A DNA stretch of 64,000 nucleotides, taken from positions 1-64,000 of the forward strand of contig JAJCJJ010000007.1 in the NCBI GenBank assembly GCA_020555865.1. The letters run 5' to 3'. Below are positions 17,186-25,291 of this stretch, piece by piece. Within the stretch, counting starts at the first letter, position 1, and each line of letters starts with the position of its first letter. The notes below the pieces were generated by a model. It was not told the origin of the DNA. It ran no database searches and saw nothing but the letters and a program-made list of their open reading frames with translations. The stretch comes from a bacterium 210917-DFI.7.65 (GTDB lineage Bacteria; Bacillota; Clostridia; Oscillospirales; Oscillospiraceae). The position numbers and the translations under genes were made by a program.

Positions 17186-17394
17186 ACCGCAAATCAGTCG
17201 GTGCGTATTTGAGAGATGAACCTGCGCGGCAGCAAAAGTGCCGCAGTATAGAAGGATAGTATTTCCCGCTGCGTATTTTGGCATGTAAGGACAATACGCG
17301 CGGGGATTTTGCACGGGAGAGGTTTGCCTGATTCGAGCCTGATTTATGGAGATACGGGGGAGCGGCTCCGGCGGTCTGGGGCGATTGAAATAAA

Positions 17395-17430
17395 AAAAGA
17401 AAGACACAGCTGAAGCCGTGTCTTTCTTTT
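17395..17430 (-). terminator. tRNA-Leu terminator
   Basis: A 13-bp stem (AAAAGAAAGACAC and complement) with an inner GC/TTCA loop lies directly after the tRNA on the minus strand. It is followed by a T-rich run. Confidence 0.9.
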
Positions 17431-17518
17431 TGGTGCGCGAGGCGGGAGTTGAACCCGCACGTGCGTAATGCACACTAGAACCTGAATCTAGCGAGTCTGC
17501 CAATTCCACCACTCGCGC
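17431..17518 (-). tRNA. tRNA-Leu (anticodon CAG)
   Basis: An 88-base tRNA including the encoded CCA. The acceptor is GCGCGAG/CTCGCGC, the anticodon loop is TTCAGGT in a CTAGA/TCTAG stem, the long class-II variable arm is typical of Leu, and GGTTCAACTC is the T loop. The anticodon CAG reads CUG codons. Confidence 0.95.
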
Positions 17519-17559
17519 GTATCGATTTTGTTTTGTGCGCTTCATTTGAGCACTTCGAT

Positions 17560-17588
17560 AGTATACCTGCAGAAAGGAAATTTGTCAA
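17560..17588 (-). promoter_or_regulatory. Promoter of tRNA-Leu
   Basis: Consensus TTGACA (17583-17588), a 17-base spacer and TATACT (17560-17565) on the minus strand. Confidence 0.88.
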
Positions 17589-17668
17589 CACTTTTTATCG
17601 AAAAATTTTGTCGAATTTTATCGAAATCTGGTAGGAAAGCCTGGACACGCTTTGGCGAAGGCCACCTC

Positions 17669-17697
17669 TTGCCTGGGCGTGGAAAATTGCATATAAT
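17669..17697 (+). promoter_or_regulatory. Promoter of the dehydrogenase-ABC exporter pair
   Basis: TTGCCT (17669-17674), a 17-base spacer and TATAAT (17692-17697) lie 37 bases before the dehydrogenase start. Confidence 0.78.
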
Positions 17698-17734
17698 ATT
17701 GTCTTAAAGAATACTGCGGTGCGGAGGACATGCC

Positions 17735-18724
17735 ATGAAAATGATCGTATATGCTGTCGAGGTGGCGGAGCGGCCGCTGTTGGAGCGATATGGCAAACAG
17801 TTTGGCTGGGAGCTGACGCTGCTGGCCGAAAAGCCGGAACAAAATAATGCGGCGCAGGCGGAAGGGATGGATGTGGTGAACGTGCTCTCGTCTACCTATA
17901 TCACGCCAAAGCTGCTGGATGCCTACCGCACCGGCGGCGTAAAGATGGTAGTCAGCCGCACGGTGGGGGTGGAGCATATCGATGTGGCTTATGCCAACGC
18001 CGTCGGCATCGCTGTGGGCAATGCACCATACTCTCCCGCTAGCGTAGCGGATTACGCCATTATGATGATGCTGATGGTGCTGCGCCACATCAAGCCCATG
18101 CTGCTGCGCTATGCCGGGCAGGATTACACGGCGGGTTATCTCGGCCGCGAGCTGCCAAACCTGACGGTGGGGATCGTGGGCCTGGGGCGCATCGGCGAGA
18201 CGGTGGCGCGTCATCTGCAGGGATTCGGGTGCCGTATTTTGGGCTGGAACCGCACGCCCAGAGCGGATCTTTCCGATCTTGTGGAAGCGGTGGAGCTGGA
18301 CGAGCTGCTTTCGCGCAGCGATATCGTGTCGCTGCACCTGACGGCCTGTCCGGAAACGGAGCATTTTATCGACGTGGCGGCGATCGAAAAAATGAAAGAC
18401 GGCGCGGTGCTCATCAATACGGCCCGCGGCCCTCTGGTGAATAACAGCGCGCTGATTGATGCGCTGGAGAGCGGAAAACTTTCCGGCGCTGGACTGGATG
18501 TCTTCGATGGCGACCGGCTGATTTATTACCGGGATTTCAAAAATCAGCTGATCGCACAGCGGCAGATGGCTATCCTCAACGCCATGCCCAATGTGCTGAT
18601 GCTTCCGCATATGGCCTACTACACCGACCAGGCGGTGGAGGATATGGTGCGCAATTCACTGGACGGCGCGGCGCGCTATTTGAACGGAGAGGAGGATCCC
18701 TGGCTGATCGGGGAAAAGGTATGA
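17735..18724 (+). CDS. D-2-hydroxyacid dehydrogenase (D-lactate dehydrogenase/VanH type)
   Basis: A 329-residue NAD-dependent dehydrogenase reducing 2-keto acids to D-2-hydroxy acids. Seen: the catalytic-domain segment SRTVGVEHIDVAYA, the Rossmann motif GIVGLGRIGETVARHL, the Arg of NTARGPLV, and the Glu-His pair toward the C-terminus (LPHMAYYT). This pattern is nearest to D-lactate dehydrogenases and VanH. GGAGG precedes the ATG. It overlaps the ABC exporter by 4 bases, an unusual partner; no D-Ala-D-Lac ligase or VanX is nearby, so a vancomycin-resistance role is not supported. Confidence 0.92.
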   Translation: MKMIVYAVEVAERPLLERYGKQFGWELTLLAEKPEQNNAAQAEGMDVVNVLSSTYITPKLLDAYRTGGVKMVVSRTVGVEHIDVAYANAVGIAVGNAPYSPASVADYAIMMMLMVLRHIKPMLLRYAGQDYTAGYLGRELPNLTVGIVGLGRIGETVARHLQGFGCRILGWNRTPRADLSDLVEAVELDELLSRSDIVSLHLTACPETEHFIDVAAIEKMKDGAVLINTARGPLVNNSALIDALESGKLSGAGLDVFDGDRLIYYRDFKNQLIAQRQMAILNAMPNVLMLPHMAYYTDQAVEDMVRNSLDGAARYLNGEEDPWLIGEKV

Positions 18725-20484
18725 CACAGCAGCAGATGAAGCAACGCGGGATGCTGTACATCTTCGCATCATATTATAAACCGCACTGGAAGCTTTTTGC
18801 ACTGGACATGGCCTGTGCCTTGGTGATTTGTGTGATTGATCTGACCTTTCCGCTGGTTTCGCGCATGTCCATGCAGCAGCTCCTGCCAGCGCAGGCCTAC
18901 CGCGCTTTTTTTGTGGTGATGGCGCTTATGGCGGCGGCCTATGTGCTCAAAGGCGGCATGTATTTTATCGTGACCTACTGGGGGCATCTTCTGGGTGTGC
19001 ATATTGAGGCGGATATCCGTGCCGATCTCTTTTCTCATATGCAGCGGCTGTCGTTCTCATTTTATGACAAGAACCGCACAGGGCAGCTGATGAGCCGCGT
19101 CACGGGAGATCTGTTTGAAATTTCCGAACTGGCGCACCACGGGCCGGAGGATTTTTTCATTTCTACCGTCACGATCGTCGGGGCGTTCTGTGTGATGCTT
19201 ACCATCCGCTGGGAGCTGGCGCTGATCGTGTTTGCCGTGATTCCCTTGTTTGTGCTCTTTACCGCCATTCAGCGCAAACGCATGGCGGAGGCGTCCCGGG
19301 AGGTGAAAGTGAAGCTGGCGGGCATCAACGGCGAGGTGGAGTCCTCGATTTCCGGCATGCGCACCGCCAAAGCCTTTGCCAACGAAACGGCGGAAATCCG
19401 CAAATTTGAGGTGTCCAATGACGCATTCCGCGGCGCCAAGCGGGGCTATTACAGGGCAATGGCCATCTACCAGTCCGGCATGGAGTTTGCCATGGGGATT
19501 TTGTCGGTGCTGGTCATTGCAGCCGGCGGTGTGTTTATCATGCGGGGCGGTATGGACTATATCGATCTGATTACGTTTTCTCTGTATGTGACTACGTTTA
19601 TTACGCCCATCCGCAAGCTCTCCAACTTTGTCGAGCAGTTTATGCAGGGCATGGCGGGCTTTAAACGCTTTGTGGAGCTGATGCGGACGGACCCGGCGGT
19701 GGAGGATGCGCCGGGGGCCAAAGAATTGACCGATGTCAAAGGACAAATTGACCTGGACGACGTGACGTTCCGGTATGACGCGGCGGGACCGGCGGTGCTC
19801 TCCCATGTGTCGCTGCACGTTGCCCCGGGGGAAACGGTGGCGGTGGTTGGGCCGTCGGGCGGCGGAAAATCCACGCTGTGTCAGCTGATCCCGCGGTTTT
19901 ACGATGTGAGCGGGGGCGCGGTGCGCATCGACGGGCAGGATGTCCGCACGCTGTGCCAGAGCAGCCTGCGCCGGAATATCGGCATCGTGCAGCAGGACGT
20001 GTTCCTCTTTGCCGGTACAATCTATGAGAACATCGCCTATGGGCGGCCCGGCGCTACGCGGGAAGAGATTGAGGAGGCAGCCCGGAAGGCGGAGATCTAC
20101 GACGATATTCAGTCCATGCCTAACGGGTTTGACACCTATGTGGGCGAGCGGGGCGTCATGCTCTCCGGCGGGCAGAAACAGCGCATCTCCATTGCCCGCA
20201 TCTTTTTGAAAAACCCGCCTGTGCTGATCCTGGATGAGGCCACCAGCGCGCTGGATGCGGTGACTGAGGCGGCTATCCAGCGTTCCTTTGACGCACTGAG
20301 CAAAGGCCGGACTACTCTTATCATTGCCCACCGTCTGTCCACTATCCGTAGCGCAGGGCGCATCCTGGTAGTGAATGAGGCGCGGATTCTGGAGGAGGGA
20401 ACCCATGCCGAGCTGATGGATCGGGGCGGCGCTTATGCGGCGCTCTATCAGGCGCAGCAAATGGCGGGAAGGCCGCGAAGCTGA
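18721..20484 (+). CDS. ABC exporter, fused membrane and ATPase domains
   Basis: A 587-residue half-transporter. Six membrane helices (about residues 15-300) are followed by the nucleotide-binding domain: Walker A GPSGGGKST, signature LSGGQKQRIS, Walker B VLILDEATSALD and the switch His in IIAHRLSTI. It would act as a homodimer of the MsbA/lipid-multidrug type. The start overlaps the dehydrogenase stop (ATGA), so both are co-translated. The substrate is unknown. Confidence 0.94.
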   Translation: MTQQQMKQRGMLYIFASYYKPHWKLFALDMACALVICVIDLTFPLVSRMSMQQLLPAQAYRAFFVVMALMAAAYVLKGGMYFIVTYWGHLLGVHIEADIRADLFSHMQRLSFSFYDKNRTGQLMSRVTGDLFEISELAHHGPEDFFISTVTIVGAFCVMLTIRWELALIVFAVIPLFVLFTAIQRKRMAEASREVKVKLAGINGEVESSISGMRTAKAFANETAEIRKFEVSNDAFRGAKRGYYRAMAIYQSGMEFAMGILSVLVIAAGGVFIMRGGMDYIDLITFSLYVTTFITPIRKLSNFVEQFMQGMAGFKRFVELMRTDPAVEDAPGAKELTDVKGQIDLDDVTFRYDAAGPAVLSHVSLHVAPGETVAVVGPSGGGKSTLCQLIPRFYDVSGGAVRIDGQDVRTLCQSSLRRNIGIVQQDVFLFAGTIYENIAYGRPGATREEIEEAARKAEIYDDIQSMPNGFDTYVGERGVMLSGGQKQRISIARIFLKNPPVLILDEATSALDAVTEAAIQRSFDALSKGRTTLIIAHRLSTIRSAGRILVVNEARILEEGTHAELMDRGGAYAALYQAQQMAGRPRS

Positions 20485-20523
20485 GGTGCGCTTGCCTTTG
20501 AGCGGAAAGAACGGAAAACAGTC

Positions 20524-20567
20524 TAAAAGCCTCTGCGCTCCTTCTGAAAGGAGCGCAGAGGCTTTTA
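20524..20567 (+). terminator. Terminator after the ABC exporter
   Basis: A 20-bp perfect stem (TAAAAGCCTCTGCGCTCCTT) with a CTGA loop. Confidence 0.9.
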
Positions 20568-20664
20568 GGTATGTTCGTAGCGCTGTATGGAAGTGGGGAA
20601 ATCCGGAGGGAAAACGGTGAACCATAGGTGTCCTGATTTTGTATGCCGCTGCGGTCGCTCTAAG

Positions 20665-20868
20665 TCACAATGGATCCACAGGGCGGCAGGAGATTTGCTT
20701 TCCCATAGGAAGCGCGAAATAATACGTTCCGTTCTGGGAAAGCATATCGCGGGGATACAGCTGCGTGGTATCTGCATATCTGCTGTCCAGCAGGATGTGT
20801 ACTTTCGTGATTTGGGGATCTGTGAGTATGCCGAACAGATTGGGGACGGTGAGACTTTTGAGCCGGGA
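20665..20868 (-). pseudogene. Protein-coding remnant without a start, downstream of the metal ATPase
   Basis: In the 340 bases between two terminators one minus-strand frame is open and reads like a real C-terminus: SLTVPNLFGIL, TKVHILLDSRYADT, LSQNGTYYFALPMGKQ, ending PVDPL and a stop at 20665-20667. No ATG or ribosome site is found at a suitable place, and the frame runs back through the ATPase terminator. I do not recognise the family. It may be the tail of a lost gene; chance is possible for about 65 codons in GC-rich DNA. Confidence 0.35.
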
Positions 20869-20902
20869 AAAAACGCCGCTGTCCAGACTGGACGGCGGCG
20901 TT
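20868..20902 (-). terminator. Terminator of the metal ATPase operon
   Basis: An inverted repeat AACGCCGCTGTCCAG against its near-complement (one G.T pair) is followed on the minus strand by six T. It lies just after the ATPase stop. Confidence 0.88.
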
Positions 20903-20906
20903 TGTG

Positions 20907-23000
20907 TTACGGTTTTGGCAGATCCTGCTGCGGCAGATCGGTCATGCTGTGCAGGCTGACGCCCAACGTAGACAGATTGTGCAGCAGTGCGGAGGTGGCC
21001 GGGGGCAGGATGCCTGCGGCGCCCAAAGCGATCAGGGAACCGTTGAACCCAATAACGAAACGGTAATTGGCGTCAATGCGGCGCATCAGTTCCTGAGACA
21101 GGGCACGCAGCTGTACCAGTTCGTACAGGCTGTGGGCGGACAGTGTGATATCTGCAATTTCGCAGGCAATGGCAGCTCCGTCGCCGATGGCGATTCCCAC
21201 ATCTGCCGCAGACAGGGCGGGGGAGTCGTTGATGCCGTCACCCAGCATGATCACGGTGCTTCCGGCGGCCTTGGCTTCGCGCACATAGCGGGCTTTGTCC
21301 TCTGGCAGGACCTCGGCATGGTATTCATCCACGCCGACTTCCGCAGCGATGGCGGCAGCAGTGCGTTCGCTGTCGCCGGTGAGCATCACGGCTTTGCGGA
21401 ATCCTTGGCGGCGCAGTGCGCTCAGCACATCCCGTGCTTCGGTGCGCAGTGGATCGGCAATGCAGATCACCGCAGCCAACGCTCCGCCGATGGCGAGGTA
21501 CAAGTGACTGTATTGTTCCGGCAGTGTTTTAAATAATATCTGGTCCTCTGCAGGTACCGTACAACCCTCATCTTCAAAAACAAAGTGGGCGCTGCCGATG
21601 ATGACGCGTTCTGTGCCCACCTTGCTGGCAATGCCGTGAGCCACCAGATACTCCACTTCCGAATGCATTTCCTCGTGCTGCAGGTTCCGTTCCCGCGCGG
21701 CCTGTACTACGGCGTTGGCCATGGAGTGAGGGAAATGTTCCTCCAGACAGGCGGCCAGCCGCAGCATCTCATCGGCGCTGTGGCCGCCGAAGGAGATCAC
21801 TTGGGCTACCTTGGGCGCGGCATAGGTCAGGGTGCCGGTTTTGTCAAATACAATGGTGTCGGCGCGGGCCATGACTTCCAGATACTTTCCTCCCTTGACG
21901 GTTACATGGGAAGTGCCAGCTTGGCGCATGGCCGACAGCACGGTCAGCGGCATGGCTAACTTCAGCGCACAGGAGAAATCCACCATCAGCACCGACAGGG
22001 CGCGGCTGGTGTTTCGGGTTAGCAGATACACCAGAGCGCTGCCCAACAGTGTGTAGGGAACCAGTTTGTCGGCCAGATTGGCGGCACGGTGCTCTGCAGC
22101 GGATTTGAGCTGCTCGGACTGCTCGATCATGGAGACAATCTTGTCATACCGGCCTGCGCCGGACTGCTGTGTGACCAGCAGCGTACACGAACCTTCTTCC
22201 ACCACGGTGCCGGCGTAAACCGACGCGCCGGGGCGCTTGGCAACGGGAACGGATTCGCCGGTCAGGGAAGCCTGATTGACCATGACTTCGCCCTCGGCCA
22301 CGGTTCCGTCCAGAGGGATCAGGTTTCCCATGCGAAGGCACACCAGATCGCCGGGGCGGACCTGATTCAGCGGAACCAGAACCTCGTCGCCGGGCGTTTT
22401 CAGCCAGACGCGGTCTACGTTCAGCGACATGCAGCGGGCCAGATCGTCCACGGATTTTTTGTGGGTCCATTCCTCCAGCAGCTCACCCAGCCGCAGCAGG
22501 AACATCACGGAATCGGCCGTGGAGAAATCCATGCGCAGAATGGAGACGGCGATGGAAAGCCCGTCCAGCAGCTCCACATGGAGCTGCCCGCGCAGCAGGC
22601 AGCGCAGACCACGGAATACATAGGGAACAGCGGTTTTTATAGTCCACAGGATGCGCAGCGGCTGAGGGAAAAAGACCATGCGGATGAGCTTAAAGCATAC
22701 CAGATCCACCAGTTTTTCCTGATAGAGCCGGCTGATGGCGCGGCCGCTGTGCACGTTGGACAGGGTTTCGACGTCTTCTGCATCGTACCGGAAGCGGCTG
22801 ATGGCCTGCAGCAGATCGGCACGTGTCCCGCTGTAGCGGATCACGGCGCAGCAGGTTCGCTCATGGACGACGGCCTGCTGTACGCCATTAAGGCGCTGCA
22901 GCCAGGCCTCCAGCAGGTCGGCCTGCGCTAAGCTCATGTGTTTTTGATCGATACGAATTCGGATACGCCCCCGGCACTCGTGGGCGATGACATATTTCAT
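20907..23000 (-). CDS. P1B-type heavy-metal ATPase
   Basis: A 697-residue metal pump. Order: an N-terminal HMA-like fold without the usual CxxC (VIAHECRGRIRIRI), membrane helices, the actuator TGES, a transport helix reading VDFSCALKLAMP instead of CPC, the phosphorylation site DKTGTLT (Asp386), and GDGINDSPALSAADVGIAIG. The SCALK-type helix occurs in a group of Gram-positive ATPases distinct from copper pumps; Mn, Fe or Zn export is more likely (inference, supported by DtxR-type boxes upstream). It overlaps the preceding DUF6110 gene by 4 bases. No Cys-rich tail is present. Confidence 0.92.
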   Translation of the reverse strand: MKYVIAHECRGRIRIRIDQKHMSLAQADLLEAWLQRLNGVQQAVVHERTCCAVIRYSGTRADLLQAISRFRYDAEDVETLSNVHSGRAISRLYQEKLVDLVCFKLIRMVFFPQPLRILWTIKTAVPYVFRGLRCLLRGQLHVELLDGLSIAVSILRMDFSTADSVMFLLRLGELLEEWTHKKSVDDLARCMSLNVDRVWLKTPGDEVLVPLNQVRPGDLVCLRMGNLIPLDGTVAEGEVMVNQASLTGESVPVAKRPGASVYAGTVVEEGSCTLLVTQQSGAGRYDKIVSMIEQSEQLKSAAEHRAANLADKLVPYTLLGSALVYLLTRNTSRALSVLMVDFSCALKLAMPLTVLSAMRQAGTSHVTVKGGKYLEVMARADTIVFDKTGTLTYAAPKVAQVISFGGHSADEMLRLAACLEEHFPHSMANAVVQAARERNLQHEEMHSEVEYLVAHGIASKVGTERVIIGSAHFVFEDEGCTVPAEDQILFKTLPEQYSHLYLAIGGALAAVICIADPLRTEARDVLSALRRQGFRKAVMLTGDSERTAAAIAAEVGVDEYHAEVLPEDKARYVREAKAAGSTVIMLGDGINDSPALSAADVGIAIGDGAAIACEIADITLSAHSLYELVQLRALSQELMRRIDANYRFVIGFNGSLIALGAAGILPPATSALLHNLSTLGVSLHSMTDLPQQDLPKP

Positions 23001-23269
23001 GCTTTGGCGCCGGCTTCTTCTGCAGCGTCTTTCACAACTTCGTCCTGTGCGGTACGCTGTTCGTTTAGTTCTTTGGCTTCGGCCAGGATATCGCCAGCAT
23101 TTTCCTGCACGGCGGCCACTGTGTCCATAACGGTTTCTTTCATGCGCAGCGCAGCGGCGGTGGTGTGCGTGTAGATTTTTTTAGCGTCCTTGCTGGAGAG
23201 CAGTTTGATGCCGGCGGAGCCGAACAGTACGCCGCCTGCGAACAGGGCCAGATTTTTGTAGCAATTCAT
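22997..23269 (-). CDS. DUF6110/YtxH-like small membrane-anchored protein
   Basis: A 90-residue protein with an N-terminal membrane segment (LALFAGGVLFGSAGIKLL) and a long charged helix (KDAKKIYTHTTAAALRMKE onward). It resembles the DUF6110/YtxH-like small proteins found next to P1B ATPases. It overlaps the ATPase start by 4 bases and probably assists or anchors the pump, though no function is established. Confidence 0.8.
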   Translation of the reverse strand: MNCYKNLALFAGGVLFGSAGIKLLSSKDAKKIYTHTTAAALRMKETVMDTVAAVQENAGDILAEAKELNEQRTAQDEVVKDAAEEAGAKA

Positions 23270-23300
23270 AGTAAGTACCTCCTGTTGTCTGATGTAATTT

Positions 23301-23381
23301 TTATTTGTGCTGATGGCCTGTAATCAGGCACATGGCCATACAGAGCACAGCGGCCCAGGCCCAAAATGCGTGGTGTTTCAC
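23301..23381 (-). CDS. Very small membrane peptide (26 residues) of the metal ATPase operon
   Basis: A GTG start after GGGGGTGA gives a 26-residue peptide, KHHAFWAWAAVLCMAMCL then ITGHQHK, made of one membrane helix with His at both ends (DUF6219-like, from memory). The DUF6110 gene starts 31 bases after its stop. The His-rich ends and the operon context suggest a part in metal handling. It is easily missed because of its size. Confidence 0.7.
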   Translation of the reverse strand: MKHHAFWAWAAVLCMAMCLITGHQHK

Positions 23382-23427
23382 ACTTTCTCACCCCCTTTCC
23401 ATTGCCAATGCAGATTTTGTGCATTTT

Positions 23428-23478
23428 GTTAGATATAACTAACCAAAAGGCGCAATTTTCTTGTTAGTTATTGCTAAC
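23428..23478 (-). promoter_or_regulatory. Two DtxR-family-type operator boxes
   Basis: GTTAG-N6-CTAAC occurs at 23428-23443 and again at 23463-23478, 35 bases apart. The half-sites match the TTAG/CTAA core of DtxR/IdeR/MntR-type metalloregulator boxes. They lie upstream of the 26-residue peptide, DUF6110 and ATPase genes, so metal-responsive control of that operon is likely. Confidence 0.75.
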
Positions 23479-23492
23479 TGTCTGCTGAAAGA

Positions 23493-23513
23493 AAACCGCC
23501 CTGCTGGCGGTTT
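23493..23513. terminator. Short hairpin between metal operon and metQ terminator
   Basis: AAACCGCC-CTGCT-GGCGGTTT, 8 bp. It could be a back-up terminator for the met operon or insulate the divergent region. Orientation is uncertain. Confidence 0.5.
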
Positions 23514-23569
23514 CGCTTCACTATGTCACAATATAGCATTTTTTACCGCAGTCGTCAATTCGAATCAAA

Positions 23570-23598
23570 GGAGCTGCGGAAAAATTTTCCGCAGCTCC
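23570..23598 (-). terminator. metNIQ operon terminator
   Basis: An 11-bp stem (GGAGCTGCGGA/TCCGCAGCTCC) ends 27 bases past the metQ stop on the minus strand and is followed by CTTTGATT. Confidence 0.82.
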
Positions 23599-23624
23599 GC
23601 ACAGGCAATTTCGGTATAGATTGT

Positions 23625-24476
23625 TTAGAACAGGGGAACGACCGCGCCGCCGTAGGTTTCTTCCATGTAGGTCCGGACTTCATCGCTGCACAGAGCGGTG
23701 TACAGAGCCTGGATAGCGTCATCGTTTTCGTGGCCTTCCTTAACGACCAGCACGTTGGCATAAGCGGTGCCGGCTTCGCCTTCACTGTCCTCAATGGCCA
23801 GCGCGTCGGCAACATTCAGGCCAGCGTCAATGGCGTAGTTGCCGTTGATGACGGCCATGTCCACATCCTGCAAGCGCACCGGCAGCTGGTTGGCTTCCAG
23901 TTCCACGATATCGAGGTTCTTGGGATTTTCCACAATATCGGCTTTGGTTGCATTGATGCCGGCGCCCTCCTTCAGGGTGATCAGGCCCTCCTGCTGCAGC
24001 AGGAGCAGAGCGCGGGCTTCGTTGGTGGTGTCGTTGGGAACAGCGATCTGCGCACCGTCCGTAAGGTCAGCGACCGTGCTGGCTTTGCCGGCGTACAGGC
24101 CGAGAGGCTCATAGTGGACGTTGCCGACGCTCACCAGATGCGTGCCGTCGCTTTCGTTGAACCCGTTCATGTAGGTGATGTGCTGGAAGTAATTGGCGTC
24201 GAGGGAGCCGTCCTCTACCGCAGTGTTCGGCGTGACGTAGTCATTGAACACTGTGATTTCCAAATTGATATTCTGCTCGGCCAGGATAGGCTTCACAACC
24301 TCAAGGATTTCAGCGTGGGGTGCAGGTGTGGCGCCGATCTTAATGGTGACGGCTTCTGTGTTGTTGTCGTCGCTGCCGGCGCTGGGGGTCTCGTTGGCAT
24401 TGCTGCCGCAGGCAGACAGCAGGCCCAGGGACAGAGCAGATGCCAGAGCAACTGCAGTGAACTTCTTCAGTTTCAT
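23625..24476 (-). CDS. metQ: Methionine ABC transporter substrate-binding lipoprotein
   Basis: A 283-residue NlpA/MetQ family protein. The signal peptide ends in a lipobox at LGLLSACGSN, so it is a lipid-anchored extracellular receptor. Family segments include KIGATPAPHAEILEVVKP, YFQHITYMNGF, and VRTYMEETYGG at the end. The ATG at 24476 follows GGAG; an upstream open frame is ignored because it lacks a ribosome site and would disrupt the signal peptide. It is last in metN-metI-metQ. Confidence 0.94.
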   Translation of the reverse strand: MKLKKFTAVALASALSLGLLSACGSNANETPSAGSDDNNTEAVTIKIGATPAPHAEILEVVKPILAEQNINLEITVFNDYVTPNTAVEDGSLDANYFQHITYMNGFNESDGTHLVSVGNVHYEPLGLYAGKASTVADLTDGAQIAVPNDTTNEARALLLLQQEGLITLKEGAGINATKADIVENPKNLDIVELEANQLPVRLQDVDMAVINGNYAIDAGLNVADALAIEDSEGEAGTAYANVLVVKEGHENDDAIQALYTALCSDEVRTYMEETYGGAVVPLF

Positions 24477-24544
24477 AATAAAATCTCCTTCGTTTTTGAA
24501 ATCTATGATCCGGCCGAAGGCCGAATTGAATATGGGGTAGAACG

Positions 24545-25291
24545 TCAATCTTGAGACTTCGCGGAATGGTCTTTGCGTGTTTTCTTTACGGAAGTCAGGC
24601 GGCGATCCAGTGAGATCGAAAAATGCGTGCCGATGGTTTGAAAAATCTGAACCAGAATAACCAGTACGATTACAGATACCCACAGGACAATAAACATGCG
24701 ACGCTGATAGCCCAGGTTCAAGGCCATGGAACCCAATCCGCCGCCGCCAATGGCGCCGGCCATGGCGCCATAGCTGAGAATGGTGATGAAAGCGGTAGTA
24801 AAGCCGGTGATCAGAGAAGGCAGGCTTTCCGGAAGCATAACTTTCCAGATGATCTGGAACGGCGAGCAGCCCATGGCCTGAGCCGCTTCCACAACGCCTT
24901 TGTCGATCTCGCGCAGCGAGGCTTCCACCAGACGTGCCACAAAGGGAAAAGCTGCGACGATCAAGGGAATAATTGTGGCGACCGTGCCGATGCTGGTGCC
25001 GAGCACCAAGCGGGAGAGCGGGATGACCAAGACCATCAGGATCAGGAACGGCACGCTACGCAGCAGATTGATAATAACATTGAGTATGTTCATCAGAGAT
25101 TTGGGAAGGGGGAGGATGCCGTTTTTCTCGCCCACCACTACAAGAACGCCCAGGGGAAGGCCAATGATGTAAGCGAACAGGGTGGAAAGAACGGTGACAT
25201 AAATTGTTTCCCAGATGGCAAACAACAGACCGTCCTCGGTCAGGAGCAGGAGACGCTGCACTTCCGGGTTTTGCAGAAGATCAGACAGCAT
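24545..25291 (-). CDS. metI: Methionine ABC transporter permease
   Basis: A 248-residue permease with five membrane segments and the ABC-contact loop EAAQAMGCSPFQIIWKVMLPES. It starts inside the end of metN (11-base overlap) and precedes metQ by 68 bases. Length is slightly above that of typical MetI, because of a charged C-terminal tail (RRLTSVKKTRKD). Confidence 0.94.
   Translation of the reverse strand: MLSDLLQNPEVQRLLLLTEDGLLFAIWETIYVTVLSTLFAYIIGLPLGVLVVVGEKNGILPLPKSLMNILNVIINLLRSVPFLILMVLVIPLSRLVLGTSIGTVATIIPLIVAAFPFVARLVEASLREIDKGVVEAAQAMGCSPFQIIWKVMLPESLPSLITGFTTAFITILSYGAMAGAIGGGGLGSMALNLGYQRRMFIVLWVSVIVLVILVQIFQTIGTHFSISLDRRLTSVKKTRKDHSAKSQD

Noticed and set aside
17735..20484. VanH-like dehydrogenase considered as part of a vancomycin-resistance cluster.
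   Set aside because: No D-Ala-D-Lac ligase, VanX or VanRS genes are nearby; the partner is an ABC exporter.
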